Of a DNA stretch of 37,500 nt, positions 22,609-32,307 are shown piece after piece. A program made the translations under genes and the position numbers. The notes below the pieces were generated by a model. The model saw only the letters and a program-made list of their open reading frames with translations, was not told where the DNA came from and did no database searches. Each line of letters starts with the position of its first letter. The first letter of the stretch is position 1. The stretch is from Cryptomeria japonica (taxonomy: Eukaryota > Streptophyta > Pinopsida > Cupressales > Cupressaceae), in contig NC_081413.1 of the NCBI RefSeq assembly GCF_030272615.1, forward strand, positions 330,970,802 to 331,008,301, written 5' to 3'.

Positions 22609-24840
22609 ATGGAACAACAAAGGGTTTTGGGGCAAAGGGAGACTAGACAATTCACCGAGAGGCAAAGGGGGTTTAGGTTATAAGAAAAGGAAACCAAGCA
22701 AAATGACGAGTTGCTCTGTGACTTGCAATGGAGCGTGGATATACTGGTGAGTCGGGAGAGACACTTATATTTCTTATGGCTTGGAGATGAGTTTAGTGCC
22801 ACTGAGTGGGTGCAAATTGGTGCTATTGGGCTGGGTTATGTGGTGCAGATGCCCCACATGAGATCGCATATGATCGTGTTGACACCCCTCACCGAAAGGT
22901 GGAGGAGCGAGACTACGACTTTTCACCTTCCGACAGGAGAAATCATGATCATTGTCAAGGACGTGTATCATATTTATAGGTTACTAATACGAGGAGTTAG
23001 AGGCATAGCTTAAAGGATCTAACAAGCAACCACAGTGAGACTCCTTGTAGGGGCAGACATATTGTTACATTATGGACAACTATCTTTGGAGTGGACACTA
23101 CCACATGCAACACTTGAGAGGAGGATATATTTCTATGTCTATGGCCTTGTCAGTTGATATATCTCACCATATCAAGGTGACAGGTCTATAGTGTCGGGCA
23201 AGATCCAAGTGGTGATAGATGTAGTCAATGGTGTCCAAACCATGGCATGGGGGACATTGGTACTGGTAGAGTGCTACATGGAGCTCCATGACATAATGGA
23301 CCATCTAGGGCAGAGGTTTGGCTACATGACACTATTGCAAGTGTGGGCATGGTAGCACATTATTGTCACACATCTAGTTGGTCGACAGGATCAAGACCCA
23401 ACACTGCCAGTGGTATACAACTAGGGTGAACCGCTTCTCTATAAGGCGATGGATGATGTAAAATATTGGAGAGTGATCTTTGATAGATTGGATCCCAACG
23501 TGATCACATGGGGGCCATACATGGCCATAGAAACATGGCCCAAGGATCTGAGACATATTCCCTACATGATTACCATAGGTTATATTATTGGGAGATGGGA
23601 GTATGATATTGAGAGATATCGACTAGATTGGGTGCAAAGACAGTTTAGTTAGGTATAAAATATACTCGATGCACCACATAGATTCGGGTGGGTTACCTGG
23701 GAGAGAGCTGCCAAGTTTGGGTCACCATTGTACGAAAGGATTCGGTTGATACATGAGTGGACCAGGTTATCTCCAACACCATGGGACCCAAGGGTAGGAT
23801 CAACAAATACAAGGGTCATGACTACATATCAGGCTTGGTGGGATCTACATAGGCTGAGGGCTATTGGTAGGGTAGGATTGGCAACCCTCAGTGTCAAGAG
23901 GGTATAGATGTAGGCTAGGGGAGGTAGAGTTGGACACTATTAGTTGACTAGGAGGAGAGTTGATAGGGTGGTAGAGGTAGTGGTTAGGACCAGGGCCAAA
24001 GCAACCATGGGAGGTAAGGGAGGAGAAAGAGATGGAGGAGCCAGGGGAGATGGAGGAGCTGGGGGAGATGGGGCAGAGGCCATTGATGTGGATACAACCA
24101 CACCCACACAGGCACCCACGTAAGGACAAGGACGAGGCAGGACCTCTTTGAGACAGATATGACCTCGCCAGTAGGGGAGGGAGGAGAGGGGAGAGTGGTT
24201 GGTGGTAGATTCATATCTGGTCCCTTGAGGAGGCAACTACCAGGGTGAAGCAAAAACTACAGATAATGACTACAGGGAGGGATACCTTGCATTAGGAGAG
24301 GGATGTTGTAGAGTAGGCCATGATTCAACTATAGGCTAATAGGGAAAAGCTCCTATAGGAGAGGGACACAACCCTAGTGTTGAGGGATGTCGTGGAGAAT
24401 GCATGACAAAGAATAGAGGATATGGTCGCTAGATATCAAAGAGAGCGAGATGAGGCTCATCACCAGGCTAGGGGAGGAGGGGGAGAGGGGATACTAGTAG
24501 GCATGATAGAGAGATAAATGACCAAGATAGATGCACTATCTCATCAAGTTGGATGGTACAGGGCATAGTACAAGAGAGTCATCCCAGTAGATCAACGAGA
24601 GACATACATGGTACCACCCAGGGCCAGAGGGTCGAGCTCCTCACATAGCAGAGGATCTAGCACAGGGACAAGACAATCCAGATGGAGTATCGGTGGATTG
24701 AGCAGGTTGACCCACATGTAGGCCAACGAGCACAATATAGGGTCAACATTAGGATCCACAAAGGGATCCGAGGGGAAAGATCAAGGACATGAACCTACAA
24801 GATAGGGACCAACCTAGTCTCCCCAGAGCATTTTGTCACT
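22609..24840 (+). pseudogene. Plant mobile domain (PMD, MAIN/MAIL-like) pseudogene
   Basis: From ATG at 22609 one frame runs to about 24200 with PMD hallmarks. These are PLTERWRSETTTFHLPTGE and a following DVYHIYRLL (about 22875-22990), a tryptophan-rich middle, and WVQRQFS (about 23626) as in the PMD C-terminal half. Then comes ERAAKFGSPLYERIRLIHEW and a Gly/Arg-rich tail. Stops interrupt it, for example TAA at 23011 and 23020 and TAGs further on. After about 24200 a frame change gives a charged, heptad-like stretch (RDVVENA to RYQRERDEAHHQA, about 24380-24470) that looks like a coiled coil. PMD proteins include Arabidopsis MAIN and MAIL1, and many copies travel with transposons. Here the gene is antisense to the surrounding LTR element. 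The domain is recognised from memory of the family, not a search. Confidence 0.72.
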
Positions 24841-24879
24841 TCTCGATGCATATGCAGATGCAAATGATTATTTTTGGTG

Positions 24880-25530
24880 TACCATATACAATATCCGATC
24901 ATTTAGATTGTATTTATTCTTTGCACCCCATGCATGTTTTTGAGAATGTGAGGTGATCACCATTCTTTGATTTATTAGATGTAATTTATTCTTTTAGAGC
25001 CGATGTACCATACGATGTATATATTGATACACTTGTACATATTCTTTTTGTATACATTTAGACAATGATATGTACATATGATGGAGATTTCTTTGGTCAG
25101 TATATATGGAAACTTTATGTTTTTGATGCATGTATGTACATGATTTATGATGTATGGATGCATATGAGATGGTACTAACATGGTTGTTATGCAAGATGTG
25201 ATGTATGTATGGATGATTATTATATATGATGTGATATATGATAATTTTATGGTATGCACTGATGGATTTGTGATGTAGGATGTGATGCAATGGTATGCTA
25301 TATGTGTTTATGTGATGATATGGATGGGTGGATGTATGGTGGATAATTATGATGTGATGTATGCTAATGATATGATAGAGATGGATGCATATGTAATGTT
25401 ATTAAGAAATGAATGTGATGTATATGAGATGTTCATATGATGGATGATTATGCATTATGGATTGACTAATGGATGATATAGGATGTGATGCTTATGAATA
25501 ATATATGATGTATGGATTATGTGCTAACCC
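24880..25530. repeat. Low-complexity GATG/TATG-rich tract
   Basis: Degenerate runs of TGATG, GTATG and GGATG words without a fixed period. The minus-strand frames here are His/Ile/Tyr-rich by-products. No gene is recognised. Confidence 0.7.
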
Positions 25531-26060
25531 ATATGCGATGCAGGATACAAAATGATGACTTGTAGAATACTCCAGGGATACCAGTCGAGGATGGCAAGAT
25601 GAACAAAAGAACTAGGGGTTATGTGCATATTCATAGGTAAGACCAATAAATCGAAAATGATTGGGTGAATGCAATACAATACAAATGAAAATATCATGGA
25701 GTGTGAGCACCCTTGAAATGGGACGCCATGTAGTGAGCATTTATTTTGATGTAGCATTATACGTGAGTCACTAGGGTATAAGGAACCAAGGTGAAATTTC
25801 ACAGTCAATGCATGGACTGATGCATATGAATAGACATGCAAGGTTAATCCAAAACCACATAGAGTTACAGAGAACAATGCAGGAAACGGTGCTAGAAAAA
25901 CCACAAGTAGAAGACATGCCCCAGTGTAACATGAGATAGCCAAGACCTCATGAGGGTACAAAAAGGAACATACCTATAAAACACACTAAGCAAGACCCAA
26001 CGCCAACAAGATCACCCTCATTGCATTGTTATTCCCAACGCACCATGATATAAAAGATTG
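25531..26060. other. Spacer without recognised gene
   Basis: Mixed-composition sequence between the low-complexity tract and the next LTR. A 145-codon minus-strand frame (25524-25961) matches no family I know and has no supporting context. The region could be decayed internal sequence of the PMD-carrying element. Confidence 0.4.
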
Positions 26061-26068
26061 TAGCGACC

Positions 26069-27160
26069 AAGAGGAAACATAATAAATGAAGCTCTAAAAT
26101 GATAAACAAAGATAAAAAGACTCAAATCCAACACAATTGTCTTAGATATCTTTTTCCAAAGGATGAATAATGGATGAGGATTGATATGTTGTTTTATTAG
26201 AGGAAGGATACATCCTGTAGACTAGTGATTATGAAGATGGGAAAATCTGGATCAATGGTTAGTTGCATAAATCATATAAAAACACCAATGAAAGCATTCA
26301 AATAACACAAATAACCATTATACCTAGATGATCACTTCTTCCTCCAATTGAATTTGATGAAGTGGATGTGCCCTATGCCCCACTTGATTTTATTTTCTCT
26401 TTGAAGGGAGATATGTGGATTGCTCTCCACTACACAACAAAGTTGATTCGACTGGATGTTTGAGTGGTAGATAGATATGGTAAATTAGATTAGATGAGGA
26501 AATATTTGGGCATTACGATGGTATGAGGGATGATTTTGGAGCTCAAATGGACAACAAGACAATGCATTAAAGGTGGATGATTTGTGAAGGGAGGAGACTC
26601 CAATTTATAGATTGGACGAGGCCAAAATGGAGGGTCAAAATTGATTCAAAATGGAGGGATGGGATTGAAAGAAGGTGGGAGAGGATTGAGAGGACAAGTT
26701 GGGAGATTCAAGAGATTTTCTATAAAGGCATTTTTTGTCTCCACACTTCTCAAGGTACATGGGGAAGAGTTCCCCGAGTACATTGGGAAGAGAAAAAGAA
26801 TATAAAATGCCTTGGGGGAATGGAGAAGGAATTAAAAATTCCAAAATAGAAGATTGTGTGGGAAGACTAAATGAGAAAAGGGATTAAAAATTCCTTGGGA
26901 AGAGGGGGCATGAGTAGATTAAAAAAAAATGAATTTCCTTGAAAGGATCAAAGTGGGTAGCATTTAAGGTTGGAGGTTGATATGGGAAAGCTATTTATGG
27001 CAAAGAGTTGACCCATCCTGATTAGGGATGTGCAAATGATTAAGGGTACTGATTAGGTGTCTTGATAAGGGATTAGAGTGCAAGTAGGAAAGTTAGGAGG
27101 ATGTGACATGAGGAGAGATATTGAGTGGAGGAATATAAAATTGGGGGAAATGATAAGCAT
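26069..27160 (-). mobile_element. LTR of second minus-strand element, left part
   Basis: Assigned as LTR because it joins 31982-32292 once the 27161-31976 insertion is removed, and because it shares ATTACGATGGTATGAG (about 26512) with the LTR at 20727-21730. A minus-strand TATA-like sequence (TATAAATT) lies near 26604. The left edge is uncertain: CCA then TGATAT at about 26066-26072 is one candidate. Small frames here have no family resemblance. Confidence 0.5.
27156..27160. repeat. Target site duplication AGCAT, left copy
   Basis: AGCAT before TGTCACAACCC at 27161 recurs at 31977-31981 right after GGGTTATTACA. Confidence 0.78.
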
Positions 27161-28148
27161 TGTCACAACCCTCCTTTATCGCTTTTGGATTTAAATTACA
27201 ATTTTATTTTATCTTTGGATAAGCTATTTAAATGATTGAGTAAATGTTATAAAAAGAATGAAAAATAATAACACACACACACACACATGGAAAACATACA
27301 TTATTTTTATTTATTTAATTTCCACATTCAATTATGGCACATGTTGTAGGAAGAATAAGAAGCTTCTAGAGGATTCTCCACCACCTTGCATGTAACTCCT
27401 CCACTAAGTCTAATCAATTTGCATGAAGTCCAAAATTGGGAAAGAATCTCCTTTTTAATTAAATTTTCTAGATAGTGGAATAGAGGGAATTTTCTTATAA
27501 AATTATATACAAGTTTCAAAGAAGGGAGTTGATCAGGTTGTGAAGAAAATTTCCCAAGTCTTGGAAGTAGATCATTTTGGTAGTCTTATTTTTGTTGCAG
27601 GAATTTTAAGTTGTGATTGGAAGGATTTCCCTCAAGTTGCAAGGAAGGATCATAAGGGTAGCTAGTGAAATTAACATCAAGCTCGATTAACCAGGTTCTC
27701 TCCTTGTTGTTTATCTTTACATTTGCTTGTGAGAAATTCGTAATATCAAAAATAGTTATAGATCTTCCTTTATATAAAGAAATTCTTTTATTAGATTTTA
27801 AATCTTTTATTTGAGATAAATAATAATAATAATAATGCATTCATATAGTGCATGCAAAGGATAATTATTTATTTATTTTATTTTCCTTAAGAAGATATGC
27901 ACATGATCTTGTCTTTTTTTTCTTTCTTTTTTTAAAAGATTTTAGCAAAAGGAAAAAATCACATTCTTTTATTTGTTTAAAAATCTCTCTTTCTGAAATT
28001 TAAAATTTCTTTCCTGTGTGATTTGAATCTTTTTCAATCCTCTGGTTTTTCAAATAAAAATCTGAATCTCATCCTTTAATCCCTCTGAGATTATTAAACA
28101 ATTCTTTCCTATGATTATTAGTTAAACAAATCTCTCTGTGAATATTAA

Positions 28149-28320
28149 TTAAAATAAGATCTCTGTGAAATGAGTTGAATAAAATCTCTGTGAAATGAGT
28201 TGAATAAAATCTCTGTGAAATGAGCTGAATAAAATCTCTGTGAAATGAGTTGAATAAAATCTCTGTGAAATGAGTTGAATAAAATCTCCGTGATATGAGT
28301 TGAATAAAAATTTCTCTGTG
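28149..28320. repeat. 25-bp tandem array (AATAAAATCTCTGTGAAATG type)
   Basis: Six to seven near-identical 25-base units with the core ATCTCTGTGAAATGAGTTG, degenerating at the right end into CTCTGTGAATATTGG-like words. Confidence 0.9.
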
Positions 28321-28344
28321 AATATTGGTTGAACCTCTGTGATT

Positions 28345-28565
28345 ATCAGTTGAATAAAATCCTCCTGCGAATACTGGAAATGAATTCTGGAAATAAACAA
28401 TCCCCCTGTAAAAATCTGGAAATAAATTTTCCTGTGAGTTGAAATAAGATCTCCCTCCAAATATTATCAGTTGAATAAAATCCTCCTGTGAATACTGGAA
28501 ACGAATCCTGGAAATAAATGATTTCCCTATGAAATCTGGAAATAAACTTCCTCCCTGTGAATGCT
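28345..28565. repeat. Direct repeat of about 117 bp, two copies
   Basis: Both units start CAGTTGAATAAAATCCTCCTG, with GAATACTGGAAA and CTGGAAATAAA words following. It appears to be an expansion of the adjacent 25-bp array. Confidence 0.75.
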
Positions 28566-28569
28566 GGAA

Positions 28570-28572
<3 letters not shown>

Positions 28573-28639
<67 letters not shown>
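28573..28639. repeat. (CT)n microsatellite
   Basis: About 66 bases of pure CT at the left edge of the first large duplication unit. A shorter CT run followed by (GT)n occupies the matching place in unit 2 (29481-29538). Confidence 0.97.
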
Positions 28640-28640
<1 letters not shown>

Positions 28641-28944
28641 AATGTTAACCTCTTGTTTACTGTGAAAATCAATTTAAAACAATTATTTGTTCATCTAATT
28701 TATCCATGTTCTTACTTCCTAAATAAATTCTCTTTTTTTTATACATATATATATATATATTAAATTTATATTAAAATGTATTAATGTTGCATTATAATTA
28801 TATTAAGTTTATTTCAAATGTTAAAATATATTAATGTTGCATTATAAATATATTAAATCTATTTCAAAAGTTAAAATATTTTAATGTTGCAAGCAAAGAC
28901 GCAAACTTCAAAATTTATTGAATGATGCACGAAGGGTACAAGGG

Positions 28945-28965
28945 CGGCGGTTATTGTAACCGCCG
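28945..28965. other. Perfect hairpin in GC-rich block, unit 1
   Basis: CGGCGGTTA, loop TTG, TAACCGCCG: a 9-bp perfect stem at the head of a GC-rich block (about 28930-29120) within otherwise AT-rich DNA. In unit 2 (29852-29872) one base of the right arm has changed from C to T. Confidence 0.85.
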
Positions 28966-29373
28966 GAGGGGACAATGGTACCCCCCACTACCCCTGCGGT
29001 CACTGTCACGACAATGGCCGCAGGGGAGTGGAGGGGCCCACGGTGTCCCCTCAACCCTGCGGGACTGCGCATGCAGGACTGCAGGGGTGATGGGACCCCG
29101 TGGTCCCCACTCCCCCCGATTTGTTAAATAAAACAATGAAATGAAATTCGCTTAACTCATTTTTTTCGTAGATAGTTTTTTTTAATATATATATATATAT
29201 ATCTATATATATATATATATTCTTTTTATTGCAAATTAGAATATTTTTAGTAATTGCCTTGGTATTAAAATTCAAATTGCTTAAGTTTTAATTTTTAATA
29301 ATTGTAATATAGGAAATATTAAATTCCTTCCTTGGTATAAATTTTAAGTTGTTGAATTTAACTTAGAAAGGTT

Positions 29374-29381
29374 TATAAATA
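29374..29381 (+). promoter_or_regulatory. TATA box in unit 1 of the giant LTR
   Basis: TATAAATA followed by CTGGGGATTATTGTG, the sharpest core-promoter candidate in this LTR. It is duplicated at 30264-30271. Confidence 0.5.
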
Positions 29382-29480
29382 CTGGGGATTATTGTGTAGT
29401 GAATTCATGATTAAGTATCCTTGATAAATTTTATATCCGCAAATTATATTGGATCAAATTCTTTTAATTAGAGTCATTCA

Positions 29481-29538
<58 letters not shown>
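29481..29538. repeat. (CT)n(GT)n compound microsatellite
   Basis: Pure CT then GT dinucleotides at the junction of the two large duplication units. Confidence 0.96.
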
Positions 29539-29542
<4 letters not shown>

Positions 29543-30370
29543 GTTAACCTCCTGTTTACTGTGAAAATCAATTTAAAACAATTATTTGTTCATCTATTTT
29601 ATCCATGTTCTTGCTTCCTAAATAAATTCTCTTTTTTTTATACATATATATATATATATATATATATTAAATTTATATTAAAATGTATTAATGTTGCATT
29701 ATAATTATATTAAGTTTATTTCAAATGTTAAAATATATTAATGTTGCATTATAAATATATTAAATCTATTTCAAAAGTTAAAATATTTTAATGTTGCAAG
29801 CAAAGATGCAAACTTCGAAATTTATTGAACGATGCACGGAGGGTACAAGGGCGGCGGTTATTGTAACCGTCGGAGGGGACAATGGTACCCCCCACTACCC
29901 CTGTGGTCACTGTCATGGCAGTGGCCGCAGGGGAGTGGAGGGGCCCACGGTGTCCCCTCAACCCTGCGGGACTGCGCATGCAGGACTGCAGGGGTGATGG
30001 GACCCCGTGGTCCCCACTCCCCCCGATTTGTTAAATAAAACAATGAAATGAAATTCGATTAACTCATTTTTTTTCGTAGATAGTTTTTTTTAATATATAT
30101 ATATATATATTCTTTTTATTGCAAATTAGAATATTTTTAGTAATTGCCTTGGTATTAAAATTCAAATTGCTTAAGTTTTAATTTTTAATAATTGTAATAT
30201 AGGAAATATTAAATTCCTTCCTTGGTATAAATTTTAAGTTGTTGAATTTAACTTAGAAAGGTTTATAAATACTGAGGATTATTGTGTAGTGAATTCATGA
30301 TTAAGTATCCTTGATAAATTTTATATCCGCAAATTATATTGGATCAAATTCTTTTAATTAGAGTCATTCA
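29539..30370 (+). repeat. 0.85 kb direct duplication, unit 2
   Basis: Second copy, from AAATGTTAACCTCC to GAGTCATTCA, including the GC-rich block and a second TATA box. After it the sequence becomes unique (TTCCATGTAAG). Confidence 0.95.
30264..30271 (+). promoter_or_regulatory. TATA box in unit 2 of the giant LTR
   Basis: Same TATAAATACTG context as unit 1. Being nearest the downstream LTR half, it is the more likely ancestral promoter. Confidence 0.5.
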
Positions 30371-31680
30371 TTCCATGTAAGATCCATTGGGCGCTTAGTT
30401 GGCCTTTAGCAGTTAATTCACATTAACATGATTTGGAACAAATGCCTAAATTAATCACTATTTTTGGATTGCTTAATCATTTACGCAAGTTACACTAATC
30501 TTATATCATGCAATCACTTATAGATTAACTACATTTATTTGACGTTATCATCTCCATGTAAGTACTCATGTAATTATTAATATGCAAGTTTTCGTATGCA
30601 AGTTATATTTCAAGTTATGGTTTTATTCCACGTAATTCATCAAGTAGTTATTTCAATCAATTAAAATTATGCACGTTCAATTAGTAATTGTTTTCAAGCA
30701 TGATGTTTTCATAGCTCTTAGTTAAAAAAAATAAAAATTAAATAAAGGAAGTTGGAAAACCAAAACCAAGTAGCGTTCGGTATATACAGTGCCTCTGGGT
30801 CATGCTTACGGGTAATGCCGTCGTGTTGAACTACTGCACTTAACACCTAATAAAGCTACATCAACGACGTCTGTGGCATCGTCCCTATAAATCATCGGGG
30901 AGTAATAAGGGACACTTGGAAGTTAAAATCCAAGGGGCGGGTAATCCCTCTTGGATCGATAATCTAATAAGATAATTTTTAAATGATTCTACATCCGTTG
31001 AGATAAACCATAGTAAACCCCCTTTAGGGTTGGTTAAGTAAAAATGCTTTTATGGAATTAATTTTTGAAGATATATTGTTGTCGATTGGCAATGGGTCAA
31101 GGGTCATGCTTATGATAAGAATTAGGATCTAGTTGTTTTAGGCCACAAGAAATAGGCCATCTTGAGCCTTGGCTTAAGCGCTACCATCGTGGGTAGCAAC
31201 CGCAGAGAAACTGTCTGGGACATTGACCCTAGAAAGGGTTGTGTACCCACTAATCAGTTTACATCAAACCATAGAATAGAAAATAGAACTACATACTTTA
31301 CCCCTTGATCCTGTGCCGAAGTGGGTATGTAGGCAGTCTTGGGATGGAGTTGTCCCTCGTACTCAGGTGTTCGTGGGTGGGGTCTAGGCTTGGTAAAAGA
31401 AAGATTGAGTAAGAATCCTATTTTGAAAGATAAGATAATTAAATTGGAAAAAGTAATTCAATGCATACTTGGAAGGAATCCCATATGGATTCGCTTGACT
31501 TCCCGAGGCTTTAAGCCAAATTCCGAGGTGGAACTCAAGCTTGTATTATGTTATTTAATTACTCCTAAGGACGGCGACCTCGGTGCACTTCTGTTAGAAG
31601 AGTGTAGTACTTAGTGAGTGGCTCAGGACCCAAATGGTCTCGATGAGTCTAAGTCTCTGGCCAGAGCACCTCCTATCCTG
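30371..31680 (+). other. Downstream part of the giant solo LTR, no gene
   Basis: Moderate-GC sequence with no coding signal. It includes GGGTATGTAGGCAGTCTTGG near 31322, wording I associate loosely with the downstream part of long plant gypsy LTRs. The 91-codon plus-strand frame at 31339-31614 resembles no protein I know. Confidence 0.45.
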
Positions 31681-31684
31681 ATTG

Positions 31685-31880
31685 GATAGATGCCTACCCT
31701 GTATGGGTAGATGCCTATCCCATATTGGATAGATGAAATCTTATGCCTACCCTGTATGGGTAGATGCCTATCCCGTATTGGATAGATGAAATCTTATGTC
31801 CCGTATGGACAAATGCCTAACCCGTATGGTTAGATGCTCATCCCGGATGGATGAATGCCTAATCCAAATGGATAGATGCC
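31685..31880. repeat. Minisatellite of GGATAGATGCCTA(T/A)CCC-type units
   Basis: About 20-base units (GTAGATGCCTATCCC and variants), with a 53-base higher-order repeat visible twice (starting 31691 and 31744), then degenerating to the right. Confidence 0.85.
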
Positions 31881-31981
31881 CAGAGTATGCGATTGAATCA
31901 AACATAATGATTAAAATTAATCGAAAAAAAAAAAGAATGGTCAATTTTGTTGAGTTAATTATGGTGGGTTATTACAAGCAT

Positions 31982-32292
31982 GATTATAGAAGAATTAATT
32001 AGGCTAAGTTATGGGGTTTAAGAGGGTGATTTGTAGGAATCACATGGTTAACTTAGTTAATTGAAATTAATTAACTAATAGAGGTTTTAGAAGAAATAAT
32101 GATTGAGGTGACTTTAGAAGAATAGGGAAATAATTAATTTTGATAAATTAATTATGAAAGGCTATAATGATAAAATTAATTTAAATTTGATTTAATTAAT
32201 TTTAAGAAGAAAGGGACTCACACAATTAAATTAATTATGTGGAGAGGCTTAAATTAATTAAATATTAATTTAATTAATTTTAGATGTCTACA
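31982..32292 (-). mobile_element. LTR of second minus-strand element, right part
   Basis: Follows the AGCAT copy (31977-31981) and is TTAATTAA-rich. It ends ATGTCTACA directly before the polypyrimidine tract at 32293, like the LTR ending at 21730. On the minus strand it is the start of the LTR, next to a PPT, hence a 3' LTR whose body extends to the right. Confidence 0.65.
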
Positions 32293-32307
32293 TTTTGCCC
32301 CTCTTTG
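32293..32307 (-). other. Polypurine tract of the second minus-strand element
   Basis: Minus strand CAAAGAGGGGCAAAA followed by TGTAGACA; identical to 21731-21745. Confidence 0.75.

Larger units (their letters stand above)
28640..29480 (+). repeat. 0.85 kb direct duplication, unit 1
   Basis: Starts AAATGTTAACCTC and ends GAGTCATTCA. It is nearly identical to 29539-30370 apart from scattered substitutions and a longer AT run near 29190-29220. It contains a GC-rich hairpin block and a TATA box at 29374-29381. Confidence 0.95.
27161..31976 (+). mobile_element. Giant solo LTR (about 4.8 kb)
   Basis: Starts TGTCACAACCC and ends GGGTTATTACA, so its ends are imperfect inverted repeats (8 of 11 positions by eye). 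It is flanked by AGCAT duplications. It has no gag-pol, primer site or second copy of its own terminus inside, which favours a solo LTR over a whole element. Two plus-strand TATAAATA boxes (29374 and 30264) give the orientation, with everything before them as U3. It contains a 25-bp tandem array, CT and GT microsatellites, a direct 0.85 kb duplication and a minisatellite near its end. The size suggests a long-LTR gypsy family such as Tat/Ogre; that is inference. Confidence 0.72.

Noticed and set aside
25524-25961. 145-codon minus-strand frame
   Set aside because: No recognisable motif, lies in spacer near low-complexity DNA, and has no supporting context.
26057-26068. CCCAACGCACCA before TGATAT as a primer binding site (minus strand TGGTGCGTTGGG)
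   Set aside because: I cannot match it to a specific plant tRNA end, and the adjacent LTR boundary is itself unproven.
27130-27160. TTGGGGGAAATG just left of TGTCACAACCC, read as a PPT that would make 27161 a 3' LTR of the PMD element
   Set aside because: The exact AGCAT duplication on both sides shows the sequence is an independent insertion; the purine run is host LTR sequence.
28148-28320. Possible CRISPR-like array because of regular 25-bp repeats
   Set aside because: Units are contiguous with no spacers; an ordinary minisatellite in a plant LTR.
28346-28763. Frames with Arg-Glu or Ser-Leu repeats
   Set aside because: Translation of a pure CT microsatellite and neighbouring minisatellites.
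31339-31614. 91-codon plus-strand frame in the giant LTR
   Set aside because: No family resemblance; a chance frame in the downstream part of the LTR is more likely.
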